Below are positions 26,052 to 35,331 of a stretch of 64,000 bases of DNA, piece after piece (the first letter of the stretch is position 1; the number at the start of each line of letters is the position of its first letter). The stretch spans positions 1-64,000 of the forward strand of contig JAHZFL010000012.1 in the NCBI GenBank assembly GCA_019421345.1, given 5' to 3'. The notes beneath the pieces were generated by a model, which did not search any database, had not been told where the DNA came from, and was given only the letters and a program-made list of their open reading frames with translations. Origin of the DNA: Roseburia sp. Lineage in GTDB: Bacteria > Bacillota > Clostridia > Lachnospirales > Lachnospiraceae. The position numbers were made by a program, and so were the translations under genes.

Positions 26052-27275
26052 TCATTTGTTGTCTGCTGCCATAACGCCCGGAAGCTCCTTGCCCTCTAAG
26101 AACTCCAAGGATGCACCACCACCGGTGGAAATATGGCTCATCTTATCACCAAAGCCAAGCTGATTGACTGCTGCTGCGGAATCCCCGCCGCCAATGATCG
26201 TGGTAGCCTCTGTCTCCGCAAGCGCCTTTGCAACTGCGATCGTACCTGCTGCAAGTGTCGGGTTCTCAAATACGCCCATCGGTCCATTCCACACAACCGT
26301 CTTTGCTGTCTTTACCGCCTCTGCATACATCTCTGCCGTCTTCGGTCCGATGTCGCATCCCTCACGGTCTGCAGGCATATTTTCCACATCATAAACCTCA
26401 ATCTCGACCGGAGCATCGATCGGGCTTGGGAAATCAGAAATCGTCACGGAATCGACGGGAAGCAGCAGCTTCTTACCAAGCTTCTTCGCCTTTTCCATCA
26501 TTTCCTTGCAGTAATCCAGCTTCTCATTATCAACCAAAGACTTTCCAATCTCATAGCCCTGTGCCTTTAAGAAGGTATACGCCATGCCTCCGCCAATGAT
26601 CAACGTATCGCACTTCTCCAGAAGGTTCGAGATTACGTTGAGCTTATCCGCAACCTTTGCGCCGCCGAGAATCGCCACAAACGGGCGAACCGGATCTTCC
26701 ACTGCATTGCCGAGGAAGTCGATTTCCTTCTGCATCAGGTAGCCGACAACATTCTCGCCGCCCTTTTCACGGATAAACTTTGTCACACCTGCCACGGAAG
26801 CATGCGCTCTGTGAGAAGAACCGAATGCATCGCAAACATATACGTCTGCAAGGTCTGCAAGCTCTTTGCTGAATTCCTCACCGTTCTTTGTCTCCTCTGC
26901 ACCGCGGAAACGTGTATTCTGAAGAAGCACCACATCTCCCTCATTCATCGCTGCAACGGCTGCCGTTGCCTCCTCGCCCGTTACATGGTAATCCGATACA
27001 AAGACAACCTCCTTGCCAAGCTTCTCGGAAAGTCGCTTTGCAACAGGCGCTAAGGACTCACCCTCATTTGGTCCATTCTTAACCTTGCCAAGATGGGAGC
27101 AAAGAATTACCTTTCCGCCGTCATTCATCAGCTTCTGGATTGTAGGAAGCGCTGCCACGATACGCGTCTCATCCGTGATCACGCCCTCTTTTAACGGTAC
27201 GTTAAAATCGCATCTTACTAATACTCTTTTTCCTTTTACATTAATATCATCTACAGATTTCTTATTTAATGACAT
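26052..27275 (-). CDS. pgk: phosphoglycerate kinase
   Basis: 407 residues; makes ATP from 1,3-bisphosphoglycerate. Motifs: KRVLVRCDFNVPL, LCSHLGKVK, LLQNTRFRGAEE, SHRAHASVAG, VAILGGAKVADKL and GGGDSAAAVNQLG. Two near ATGs exist; 27275 (MSLNKKSV) is chosen because GGAGG is 8 bases away, against 2 for the ATG two codons earlier. The long frame upstream to 27491 runs through repeats. Confidence 0.97.
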   Translation of the reverse strand: MSLNKKSVDDINVKGKRVLVRCDFNVPLKEGVITDETRIVAALPTIQKLMNDGGKVILCSHLGKVKNGPNEGESLAPVAKRLSEKLGKEVVFVSDYHVTGEEATAAVAAMNEGDVVLLQNTRFRGAEETKNGEEFSKELADLADVYVCDAFGSSHRAHASVAGVTKFIREKGGENVVGYLMQKEIDFLGNAVEDPVRPFVAILGGAKVADKLNVISNLLEKCDTLIIGGGMAYTFLKAQGYEIGKSLVDNEKLDYCKEMMEKAKKLGKKLLLPVDSVTISDFPSPIDAPVEIEVYDVENMPADREGCDIGPKTAEMYAEAVKTAKTVVWNGPMGVFENPTLAAGTIAVAKALAETEATTIIGGGDSAAAVNQLGFGDKMSHISTGGGASLEFLEGKELPGVMAADNK

Positions 27276-27381
27276 TGCCATGTCCTCCTTTATTGAACTA
27301 TCGAAAAGAACTTCACCTGCAAAGCTCTCTGCCTGCGGTGGGTCGCAGCAGCGCCTTGATCCGCTTCTGCCGCATTGCAGT

Positions 27382-27392
27382 CCCCCCCCCCC
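27382..27392. repeat. homopolymer of 11 C
   Basis: An uninterrupted run of 11 C in non-coding DNA upstream of pgk. Confidence 0.85.
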
Positions 27393-27515
27393 AAATTTTT
27401 CACAAACAAAAGTGTGCTTCGCACACTCCCGCACTGCAATAAACCGTAAAGGAAGCACACTTTTGCCGCGCCGCGCATGATTGTGAAGCAATACTTCCGC
27501 TCATACGCGTGCGCA

Positions 27516-27576
27516 TCCTCACACAAAGTGTGTTTTTATGACATAAGCTCACGGAGCAATTTCCTATGTCATAAAA
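27516..27576 (-). repeat. second repeat family, copy F2b
   Basis: TCCTCACACAAAGTGTG, then TTTTTATGACATAAGCTCAC, GGAGCAATTTCCTATGTCAT. Its inner part is itself a palindrome (TATGACATAAG..CTATGTCATA). It follows directly the T-tract of the gapA terminator on the reverse strand. Confidence 0.8.
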
Positions 27577-27610
27577 AAGAAGCCCGGTCCAAAGAGACCG
27601 GACCCCTTCC
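27577..27610 (-). terminator. gapA terminator
   Basis: CCGGTC / GACCGG stem extended by G-T and G-C pairs, followed on the reverse strand by TTCTTTTTT. Confidence 0.7.
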
Positions 27611-27700
27611 TGAGTCTTATCTGCACTCTGAATGTCTATCACTTAAAAAAGCAGCCATTCGTGCAGTCACTTTCATTGAATTTTAGCAAATTCAGATCAA

Positions 27701-28717
27701 TTATGCTAACTCACTGAAATATTTAATGGTACGAACCATCTGAGATGTGTAGGAGTTCTCGTTGTCATACCATGATACAACCTGAACCTCATACAGATCG
27801 TCAGAAACCTTGCTTACCATTGTCTGTGTTGCATCAAACAGAGAACCGAATCTCATACCAACGATGTCGGAGGATACGATCTCGTCCTCAGTATAACCAA
27901 AGGACTCATTTGCTGCTGCCTTCATAGCTGCATTGATGCCATCTACCGTCACATCTGCCTTATTTACAACGGCTGTTAAGATTGTGGTAGAGCCTGTCGG
28001 GGTCGGCACACGCTGTGCAGATCCGATCAGCTTACCGTTTAACTCCGGAATAACAAGACCGATCGCCTTTGCTGCTCCTGTGCTGTTTGGAACGATGTTC
28101 ACTGCTGCCGCACGGCTTCTTCTTAAGTCACCCTTTCTCTGCGGACCGTCCAGAGTCATCTGGTCGCCTGTATATGCATGGATCGTTACCATGATACCGG
28201 ACTGGATCGGTGCATATTTGTTTAATGCATCAGCCATCGGTGCCAAGCAGTTTGTTGTACAGGAAGCTGCAGAAATAATGGTATCTGTAGCCTTTAATGT
28301 CTCATGATTTGTGTTGTATACGATCGTAGGAAGGTCGTTTCCTGCCGGCGCAGAGATAACAACTTTTCTAGCGCCTGCATTGATATGAGCCTGCGCCTTC
28401 TCCTTAGAGGTGTAGAAACCGGAGCACTCTAATACTACGTCTACCTTCAGCTCACCCCATGGGCAGTTGTTTGCATCCGGGAATGCGTAGATTTTGATTT
28501 CCTTACCGTCCACTGTGATAGAATCCTCACCGGAAGTTACCTTATCTGCCAGTGCGTATCTACCCTGAGATGAATCATACTTTAATAAGTGTGCTAACAT
28601 CTTCGGGCTTGTCAGATCATTGATAGCCACTACTTCATATCCTTCTGCGCCAAACATCTGTCTGAATGCAAGACGACCGATACGGCCGAAACCATTGATT
28701 GCTACTCTTACTGCCAT
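27701..28717 (-). CDS. gapA: glyceraldehyde-3-phosphate dehydrogenase (type I)
   Basis: 338 residues; NAD-dependent oxidation and phosphorylation of glyceraldehyde 3-phosphate. Rossmann start VAINGFGRIGRLAFRQ, catalytic Cys in SAASCTTNCLAP, phosphate-site residues in TGDQMTLDGP and RRSRAAAVNIVP, and the C-terminal WYDNENSYTSQM. SD AGGAGG precedes ATG 28717. First gene of the glycolytic run on this strand. Confidence 0.97.
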   Translation of the reverse strand: MAVRVAINGFGRIGRLAFRQMFGAEGYEVVAINDLTSPKMLAHLLKYDSSQGRYALADKVTSGEDSITVDGKEIKIYAFPDANNCPWGELKVDVVLECSGFYTSKEKAQAHINAGARKVVISAPAGNDLPTIVYNTNHETLKATDTIISAASCTTNCLAPMADALNKYAPIQSGIMVTIHAYTGDQMTLDGPQRKGDLRRSRAAAVNIVPNSTGAAKAIGLVIPELNGKLIGSAQRVPTPTGSTTILTAVVNKADVTVDGINAAMKAAANESFGYTEDEIVSSDIVGMRFGSLFDATQTMVSKVSDDLYEVQVVSWYDNENSYTSQMVRTIKYFSELA

Positions 28718-28806
28718 TTTTAATTCCTCCTAGAATTTGTAAATGTAATTCATAGGGTTCATTCCTTTGGAATCGTGCATATGACACTTAACCCTGTGCT
28801 TTTCTT

Positions 28807-28835
28807 ATTTTACCCAATTTTGTAAGAAAGTTCAA
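28807..28835 (-). promoter_or_regulatory. sigma-A promoter of gapA
   Basis: TTGAAC (28835-28830), 17-base spacer, TAAAAT (28812-28807), about 90 bases before the start codon. Confidence 0.7.
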
Positions 28836-28995
28836 GCCCTTTTCTATACTTTGTTAAATTTTTCACCATACTGATATTTTTCCGCTGTTTTTGTGCAGAC
28901 TTGACCAAATTTTCCTATCATCTGTTTTTTTTCCTGACAATTTCTGGTATACTGCACCTAACGAACAAGCGCGCGGCAGACATGCCGTGTGCTGT

Positions 28996-29036
28996 AAACA
29001 ACGAGCGACACGCTTCGCGAGCTGCTCTTATGTCAA
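28996..29036 (+). repeat. dispersed palindromic repeat, copy B
   Basis: Core GAGCGACACGC TTC GCGAGCTGCTC then TTATGTCAA. It ends only about 5 bases before the SD (AGGAGG) of the HisJ-like gene, so it lies in that gene's 5' leader. Confidence 0.85.
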
Positions 29037-29053
29037 TAAAAGGAGGAAGCACT

Positions 29054-29854
29054 ATGCTTTGGGACATGCATATGCACAGCCGTTTCTCCGGGGACAGCGA
29101 CGCCCCGCAGGACGCCATGATAGACGCAGCCGTCGCCAAGGGACTTGGCGGCATCTGCTTTACCGACCATCTCGATATGGATTACCCCGGCGGACTTGAT
29201 CTATTCTTATTGGATTTGCCAGGCTATACCACCTCCGTGCTGGCGCAAAGGCAGCGCTGTCAAGACCGCTTTCCGGTACGCCTTGGTCTGGAGCTTGGTC
29301 TGCAGCCGCAGTTATCTGAAATTTATACGGATATACTCAAGCAATATCCGTTTGACTTTGTCATAGGCTCCTCCCATGTTGTCCACGGCAAGGACCCCTA
29401 CTATCCGGAATACCACGAGGGAAGAAGCGAAAAGGCATGCTACCGCGAGTATTTCGAGTCTGTTCTGGAAAATATCCGTGCCTTTGACGGCTTTGACGTC
29501 TACGGACATATCGACTATGTCGTGCGCTACGGTCCAAACCGCAACAAATCTTACAGCTATGCGCAATACGCTGACGTGATCGACGAGATTTTAACGCTTT
29601 TGATCGAAAAAGGAAAAGGCATTGAGTTAAATACCGGAGGCTTTAAATACGGGCTTGGTCATCCAAATCCGACAGAGGAAATCATCGCGCGCTACCGGGA
29701 GCTCGGCGGTGAGATCATCACGATCGGCGCAGACGCCCATGCCCCCGCACATGTCGCCTATGCCTTTGAAAAAGTTCCTGCAATCCTAAAAGAAGCCGGC
29801 TTTCGCTACTTTACTGTGTTTCAAGAGCGAAAGCCGGATTTTGTGAAATTATGA
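29054..29854 (+). CDS. HisJ-type PHP-domain histidinol-phosphatase family protein
   Basis: 266 residues. PHP metal ligands are in order: DMHMHSRFSGDS, CFTDHLDMD, IGSSHVVHGKD, VYGHIDYVVRYG and IGADAHAPAHV. This matches HisJ, which removes phosphate from histidinol phosphate; related PHP phosphoesterases with other substrates exist. ATG 29054 has AGGAGG upstream; the longer frame is coded by the repeat copy B. It is not next to the hisF-hisH genes at 56-58 kb. Confidence 0.85.
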   Translation: MLWDMHMHSRFSGDSDAPQDAMIDAAVAKGLGGICFTDHLDMDYPGGLDLFLLDLPGYTTSVLAQRQRCQDRFPVRLGLELGLQPQLSEIYTDILKQYPFDFVIGSSHVVHGKDPYYPEYHEGRSEKACYREYFESVLENIRAFDGFDVYGHIDYVVRYGPNRNKSYSYAQYADVIDEILTLLIEKGKGIELNTGGFKYGLGHPNPTEEIIARYRELGGEIITIGADAHAPAHVAYAFEKVPAILKEAGFRYFTVFQERKPDFVKL

Positions 29855-29862
29855 AACATCTG

Positions 29863-29891
29863 CGGAAAGGAATATTTTTTATTCCTTTCCG
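29863..29891. terminator. bidirectional terminator with a stop codon in its loop
   Basis: Perfect 12-bp stem CGGAAAGGAATA / TATTCCTTTCCG with a loop of T. The last codons and the stop of the reverse-strand purF-like gene are part of the hairpin. Confidence 0.75.
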
Positions 29892-31285
29892 TTCCAGCAA
29901 TAGGTACAAAGCTTACATTTATCAATATCAACCGACTCCAGCATATCGTCAAGCCGGTTAAACCGCAGCGTCGTAAAATTCAATTCCTTGCGTATTTCCT
30001 CAACCATCTGCTCATATTTCTCCGTCTCAGGGTCTGCATACTGCGCAAGCACTTCATCTGTCACATTGCCGTTTTCGAGCTTGTCGATGACACGGCGCGT
30101 GATCAAATCCATCTCCGAGGAGGAACGCGAAAAATTCAGATACTTGCAGCCATACAAAAGCGGCGGACATGCCGGACGGATATGTACCTCCTTCGCTCCG
30201 CTCTGGTACAAAAATTCTGTCGTCTCACGAAGCTGTGTACCGCGCACGATTGAATCATCGATCAAGAGCAGGCTCTTGTCACGAATCAGCTCCTCGACCG
30301 CCAGAAGCTTCATCTTTGCGATCAGGTTACGCTGACTCTGCATCGTCGGCATAAAGGAGCGCGGCCATGTCGGTGTATATTTGATAAACGGTCTGGAAAA
30401 CGGAATGCCCGATTCATTTGCATAACCGATGGCGTGTGCGATGCCGGAATCCGGCACTCCCGCCACAATATCGGGCTTTACATGATCGCGCTGCGCCATC
30501 TTTTTTCCGCAGTGATAACGCATATTTTCCACACTCGTTCCCTCATAGGAGCTTGCCGGATACCCGTAGTAGACCCACAAAAAGGTACAGATTTTCAAAT
30601 CCTCATTCGGATTTACCAGCGTCACACACTTTTCATCGGTGATCACCGCAATCTCACCGGGACCTAATTCTCTGTAATCGGTATAGCCAAGATTCTTGTA
30701 TGCGTAATTCTCAAAGGATACACAAAAAGCCTGTTCCTTTTTACCGATGACGACAGGTGTCCTTCCCCGTCTGTCTCTTGCCGCATAAATGCCCGCCTGA
30801 TTCATCAGAAGAACAGAAACCGAGCCGTCCACCTCCTGCAGGGCATACTCGATCCCCTCGATCAGATTCTCTTTCTGATTGATCAATGCCGCGATCAGCT
30901 CCGTAGCGTTAATGTCACCGCCGCTCATCTCCAGAAAATGCGAATGCCCCTCGACAAACAGGCGTTCCGACAGCTCCTTCATATTATTGATCTTGCTGAC
31001 TGTCGTAATGGCATAGGTGCCGTGGTGAGAACGGACAAGCAGCGGCTGCGGCTCATAATCTGAGATACAGCCAATGCCGATTTTTCCCTTCATCTCCTGC
31101 ACATCCTTATCAAACTTCGTGCGGAACGGCGCATTTTCAATATTGTGGATCGCACGGTCAAAGCCCCGCTCTCCGTACACCGCCATACCGCCGCGGCGCG
31201 TGCCTAAGTGTGAATGATAATCAATTCCAAAAAACAGATCAAACACGCAATCCTCTTTTGATGCTACTCCAAAAAATCCACCCAT
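29879..31285 (-). CDS. purF: amidophosphoribosyltransferase-like protein lacking the N-terminal Cys
   Basis: 468 residues of the PurF family, which makes phosphoribosylamine from PRPP and glutamine. The PRPP loop LLLIDDSIVRGTQL and the glutaminase-domain fold (HSHLGTRRGGMAV, YEPQPLLVRSHHGTYAI) are present. C-terminal Cys pairs (ACPPLLYGC, CKLCTYCW) fit the Fe-S ligands of the Bacillus-type enzyme. But the protein begins MGGFFGV, with Gly where the catalytic N-terminal Cys nucleophile should be; no propeptide with Cys is visible upstream. It may use ammonia or have another role. It is 14 bases after purL, in one operon, which supports a purine function. Confidence 0.8.
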   Translation of the reverse strand: MGGFFGVASKEDCVFDLFFGIDYHSHLGTRRGGMAVYGERGFDRAIHNIENAPFRTKFDKDVQEMKGKIGIGCISDYEPQPLLVRSHHGTYAITTVSKINNMKELSERLFVEGHSHFLEMSGGDINATELIAALINQKENLIEGIEYALQEVDGSVSVLLMNQAGIYAARDRRGRTPVVIGKKEQAFCVSFENYAYKNLGYTDYRELGPGEIAVITDEKCVTLVNPNEDLKICTFLWVYYGYPASSYEGTSVENMRYHCGKKMAQRDHVKPDIVAGVPDSGIAHAIGYANESGIPFSRPFIKYTPTWPRSFMPTMQSQRNLIAKMKLLAVEELIRDKSLLLIDDSIVRGTQLRETTEFLYQSGAKEVHIRPACPPLLYGCKYLNFSRSSSEMDLITRRVIDKLENGNVTDEVLAQYADPETEKYEQMVEEIRKELNFTTLRFNRLDDMLESVDIDKCKLCTYCWNGKE

Positions 31286-31299
31286 TGTTATTCCTTTCT

Positions 31300-34200
31300 T
31301 TACTTGAAGTAAGCCACACCGGACTCAAATAATCTTAGATCCTGCTCTCCGTAAATATTTATTGCAACATTTCTGCCGCGGCGCTCGGAGTGCGCCATTT
31401 TTCCAAGCACACGCCCATCGGGACTTGTAATACCCTCAACCGCCATGTAAGAGCCGTTGATATTCCACTCCTCGTCCATCGTCGGATTTCCGTCGGCATC
31501 GACATATTGTGTCGCCACCTGACCGTTCGCAAACAATCGCTCCATCCACTCCTTGGACGCAACAAACCGTCCCTCTCCATGTGAAGCCGGATTGCAGTAG
31601 ACCGCTCCCGTCTTTGCCTCTAAAAGCCATGGGGACTTATCTGTTACCACTTTCGTGTATACCATCTTGCTGATATGACGTCCGATCGTATTATAAGTCA
31701 GGGTTGGCGAATCCTCTGTCTGCGGACGAATCTCCCCGTACGGCACAAGTCCCAGCTTGATCAGAGCCTGAAATCCGTTGCAAATACCAAGCGCAAGTCC
31801 GTCTCTCTGCCCTAAAAGCTCCATCACCGCCTCGGACAGCTTTGCATTGCGGAAGGCAGTCGCAAAGAATTTCGCAGATCCCTCCGGCTCGTCGCCTGCC
31901 GAAAATCCGCCCGGGAACATAATGATCTGTGCCTGACGGATCGCCTCTGTAAACACATCGACAGATTCCCGAATATCCTCGGCGCTTAAATTCTTAAATA
32001 CCCGCACGATCGTATCCGCTCCGGCACGCGCAAACGCACGCGCGCTGTCATACTCACAGTTCGTTCCGGGAAAGACCGGAATAAATACCTTCGGTTTTGC
32101 AACCTTGTTCTTGCACACATAAATATTGTTTGCCTGATAAATGCCTGTGTCTACTGTCTCACTCTGTTCTGTCACACGGGTCGGGAATACCTTTTCCAAT
32201 GTTCCCGTCCACGCCATGAGCGCTTCCTCCATCGTGACCCGCATACGCGCTTTGCCGTTCTCATAAAGGAATACCTTTTCTGCATTGACACTGCCGATCT
32301 GCTGCATGCTTGCTGTAAGTCCCGCTGCGCACAGGGCTTCCTTCACCTCGTCTGCCCGTTCCGGTCTCACCTCTGCCACAAGATCGCCAAAGCCCGGAGC
32401 AAACAGGATTTCCTCGGTCACGCTGCCCTCTAATGTCACGCCAAGCTGATTGCCGAACGCCATCTTACTGACTGCCGCCGCAAGTCCTTTTCCATCCAGG
32501 GCATAAGCAGATATGATCACACCCGCTTGGATCAGCTTATGCACAGCGTCATAGAGCTTCATCACCTGCTCATAGACCGGCAGATCATAAGCATCCTTTT
32601 CAATCCGAAACAGCACCAGTCGGTTTCCTGCCGCTTTCAGCTCCGGCGTAATGATCTCCTTTTCTTTTGCCACATCGACCGCAAAGGAAACAAGTGTCGG
32701 CGGAACATCAATTTCATTAAAGCTTCCCGACATAGAGTCCTTTCCCCCGATGGAGGGCAGTCCAAAGCCTATCTGCGCACGGTATGCACCGAGCAGCGCC
32801 GCAAACGGCTGGCTCCAGCGTCTTGCATCCCCGCTCATTCTGCGGAAATATTCCTGGAACGTAAAGCGCACCTTCCGGTAATCGCCGCCCGCTGCCACGA
32901 TCCTTGACAAGGATTCCAATACAGCATACACTGCGCCGTGATACGGACTCCATGCGGACAAATACGGGTCAAAGCCGTAGGACATCATCGTGACAGCGTC
33001 GGATGTTCCCGAAAGGACCGGAATCTTTGCGACCATGGACTGTGTCTCCGTCATCTGATATTTTCCGCCGTACGGCATATAGACGCTGCCTGCGCCGATA
33101 GAGCTGTCAAACATCTCGACAAGTCCCTTCTGTGAACAGACATTTAAGTCTGCCAGCTCTGCCAGCCATGCAGCCTTAAAATCACCCTTCTTCGCTGCCT
33201 CCGCCACCGTGGACGTGCTGATCCTATGCAGATAATTCTCCTTGGGATCTGGCATATCGACTGCGACATTCGTCTCCTGATGCGCACCGTTCGTATCCAA
33301 AAATGCCCGTGAGAGATTTACGACTTCTTTTCCTCTCCACTCCAGTACCAGTCTTGGCTCTTTTGTCACGACAGCGACCGTAACCGCCTCCAGATTTTCT
33401 TCCTTTGCAAAGGCAAGAAATTTTTCCTCATCCTGCGGCGCTACAACGACAGCCATACGCTCCTGTGATTCCGAAATCGCAATCTCCGTGCCGTCAAGTC
33501 CGGCATATTTCTTCGGTACCATATCAAGCCGGACGCGCAGACCGTCCGCTAACTCACCGATGGCAACCGACACGCCGCCCGCACCGAAATCATTGCACTT
33601 CTTGATCATATGAGCGACCTCCTCCCGCCGGAACAGGCGCTGTATCTTGCGCTCCGTCGGGGGATTTCCCTTCTGCACCTCCGCGCCGCAGACCGTTGTG
33701 GACTCGGTATTGTGCGCCTTGGAAGAACCGGTTGCACCGCCGATGCCGTCGCGTCCGGTGCGTCCTCCCAATAAAATGATAATATCGCCCGGATCGGAGG
33801 TCAGCCGCTGTACGGCACGTCTGGGCGCTGCGCCCAAGACAGCGCCGATCTCCATGCGCTTTGCCACATAATCAGAGTGATAGATTTCCTTGACATATCC
33901 GGTCGCAAGTCCGATCTGATTGCCGTAGGAGCTGTAGCCATGCGCAGCCTCACGCACCAGCTTTTTCTGCGGCAGCTTTCCCTCCATGGTATTGCCGACA
34001 GACACGGTCGGATCTGCCGCGCCTGTCACACGCATTGCCTGATAGACATAGGTGCGCCCGGAAAGCGGATCACGGATTGCTCCGCCAAGACAGGTCGCCG
34101 CCCCGCCAAACGGCTCAATCTCTGTCGGGTGATTGTGTGTCTCATTCTTAAAGTTGACAAGCCACTCCTCCGTCACACCATCGACCTCGATCGGCACGAC

Positions 34201-35130
34201 AATGGAGCAGGCGTTGATCTCGTCCGACTCCTCCTGATCGGAAAGCTTTCCCTCTTTCTTCAGACGCTTCATCGCCATAAGCGCAAGATCCATCAGACAG
34301 ACAAACTTATCATTTCTTCCTGCATAAAGCTTTTGATGCGTTTTCAGATAATCCTGATACGTCTCCTCCATAGGTACGCGGTAATAACCGTCGTCAAATA
34401 CAACCTCCTTTAACTCCGTAGAAAAGGTCGTGTGACGGCAGTGATCGGACCAATAGGTATCTAATACTCGGATTTCCGTCACAGACGGATCGCGTTTTTC
34501 CTCATTTTTAAAATAATTCTGAATATGTAAAAAATCACGGAACGTCATTGCCAGTCCGAGTGAATCATAAAGCTTCTGCAGCTCGTCCTCCGCAAGCCGG
34601 CAAAATCCCGCAAAAATCTCTACATCCTTCGGCTCGTCAAAGGTCTGTACCAGCGTCTTTGGCTTTTCCATGCCGCTCTCTCTGGAGTCCACCGGATTGA
34701 TGCAGTGCTTCTTGATCGCTGCAAGCTCGTCCTCGCTGATCTCCCCCTCGATCACATAGGTCACGGCTGTGCGGATCAATGGAGTCTCCTCCTCGTTTAA
34801 CAGCTTGACACACTGCTCGGCAGAGTCTGCCCTCTGATCAAACTGCCCCGGAAGAAATTCCACAGAAAAAGCACATCCGCCGTTTTGGTCAAATGTCTCC
34901 TCATAAATAACATCGACCGGAGGCTCTGAAAATACAGTTCCCAATGCCCTCCGATACGTCTCCTCCGAAATATGTTCCATATCGTAACGGATCAGCTCGC
35001 GCACGCCCGTCACGCCTCTGATTCCAAGATAATTTCTGATCTCCTCCCAAAGCTCCTTTGCCTTGACCGCAAACTCCGGTTTTTTCTCCACATAAATTCT
35101 TCTTACCTTGTCAAAATCTGCATTGCTCAT
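31300..35130 (-). CDS. purL: phosphoribosylformylglycinamidine synthase, single-chain
   Basis: 1276 residues; converts FGAR to FGAM with ATP and glutamine. Single-chain type: N-terminal PurS-like region, two AIR-synthase-like halves (LDTYWSDHCRHTTF, NETHNHPTEIEPFGGAATC, GGRTGRDGIGGATGSS) and a C-terminal glutaminase with Cys in LALGICNGFQALI and HGEGRF. Start ATG 35130 (MSNADFDKVRRIYV) has GGAGG 8 bases upstream; two earlier ATGs lack SDs. Single-chain PurL is known in some Clostridia and in Proteobacteria, while many Bacillota use PurS/Q/L. Confidence 0.96.
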   Translation of the reverse strand: MSNADFDKVRRIYVEKKPEFAVKAKELWEEIRNYLGIRGVTGVRELIRYDMEHISEETYRRALGTVFSEPPVDVIYEETFDQNGGCAFSVEFLPGQFDQRADSAEQCVKLLNEEETPLIRTAVTYVIEGEISEDELAAIKKHCINPVDSRESGMEKPKTLVQTFDEPKDVEIFAGFCRLAEDELQKLYDSLGLAMTFRDFLHIQNYFKNEEKRDPSVTEIRVLDTYWSDHCRHTTFSTELKEVVFDDGYYRVPMEETYQDYLKTHQKLYAGRNDKFVCLMDLALMAMKRLKKEGKLSDQEESDEINACSIVVPIEVDGVTEEWLVNFKNETHNHPTEIEPFGGAATCLGGAIRDPLSGRTYVYQAMRVTGAADPTVSVGNTMEGKLPQKKLVREAAHGYSSYGNQIGLATGYVKEIYHSDYVAKRMEIGAVLGAAPRRAVQRLTSDPGDIIILLGGRTGRDGIGGATGSSKAHNTESTTVCGAEVQKGNPPTERKIQRLFRREEVAHMIKKCNDFGAGGVSVAIGELADGLRVRLDMVPKKYAGLDGTEIAISESQERMAVVVAPQDEEKFLAFAKEENLEAVTVAVVTKEPRLVLEWRGKEVVNLSRAFLDTNGAHQETNVAVDMPDPKENYLHRISTSTVAEAAKKGDFKAAWLAELADLNVCSQKGLVEMFDSSIGAGSVYMPYGGKYQMTETQSMVAKIPVLSGTSDAVTMMSYGFDPYLSAWSPYHGAVYAVLESLSRIVAAGGDYRKVRFTFQEYFRRMSGDARRWSQPFAALLGAYRAQIGFGLPSIGGKDSMSGSFNEIDVPPTLVSFAVDVAKEKEIITPELKAAGNRLVLFRIEKDAYDLPVYEQVMKLYDAVHKLIQAGVIISAYALDGKGLAAAVSKMAFGNQLGVTLEGSVTEEILFAPGFGDLVAEVRPERADEVKEALCAAGLTASMQQIGSVNAEKVFLYENGKARMRVTMEEALMAWTGTLEKVFPTRVTEQSETVDTGIYQANNIYVCKNKVAKPKVFIPVFPGTNCEYDSARAFARAGADTIVRVFKNLSAEDIRESVDVFTEAIRQAQIIMFPGGFSAGDEPEGSAKFFATAFRNAKLSEAVMELLGQRDGLALGICNGFQALIKLGLVPYGEIRPQTEDSPTLTYNTIGRHISKMVYTKVVTDKSPWLLEAKTGAVYCNPASHGEGRFVASKEWMERLFANGQVATQYVDADGNPTMDEEWNINGSYMAVEGITSPDGRVLGKMAHSERRGRNVAINIYGEQDLRLFESGVAYFK

Positions 35131-35204
35131 ATGATTTTCCTCCATCCTGACATCACCGATTCTATCTTCGGGTACAGTGTAGCATGATTCTTTCAATTAG
35201 AATA

Positions 35205-35249
35205 ATTAATATATTTAATCTTATTTATTATAGACATTAATATATTTAA
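35205..35249. promoter_or_regulatory. direct 14-bp repeats between purL and lysR
   Basis: ATTAATATATTTAA occurs at 35205-35218 and again at 35236-35249, three helical turns apart, in the divergent region. Candidate binding sites for the LysR protein or a purine regulator. Confidence 0.45.
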
Positions 35250-35265
35250 AGCTCATAGGTTCTGT

Positions 35266-35294
35266 TTGACACAATTATAAGTCAGGCTTATAAT
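35266..35294 (+). promoter_or_regulatory. consensus sigma-A promoter of the lysR gene
   Basis: TTGACA (35266-35271), 17-base spacer, TATAAT (35289-35294): both boxes perfect. Confidence 0.85.
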
Positions 35295-35331
35295 TTAGCT
35301 GTTACATGCAATTTCACAGAAACGAGGCACT

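Larger units (their letters stand above)
27276..27700. other. repeat-rich gap between gapA and pgk
   Basis: 425 bases without a gene: the gapA terminator, repeat copy F2b, several short palindromes (AGTGTGCTTCGCACACT at 27405-27421; GGAAGCACACTTTTGC nearby) and a run of 11 C. Short frames here share translated stretches with the gap at 23.1 kb, showing shared ancestry of the DNA rather than genes. Confidence 0.7.
28718..29053. other. divergent gap gapA / hisJ-like
   Basis: 336 bases: gapA promoter and leader, an A+T-rich middle with a forward TATACT box (near 28949) lacking a good -35, then repeat copy B directly before the SD of the hisJ-like gene. Confidence 0.6.
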
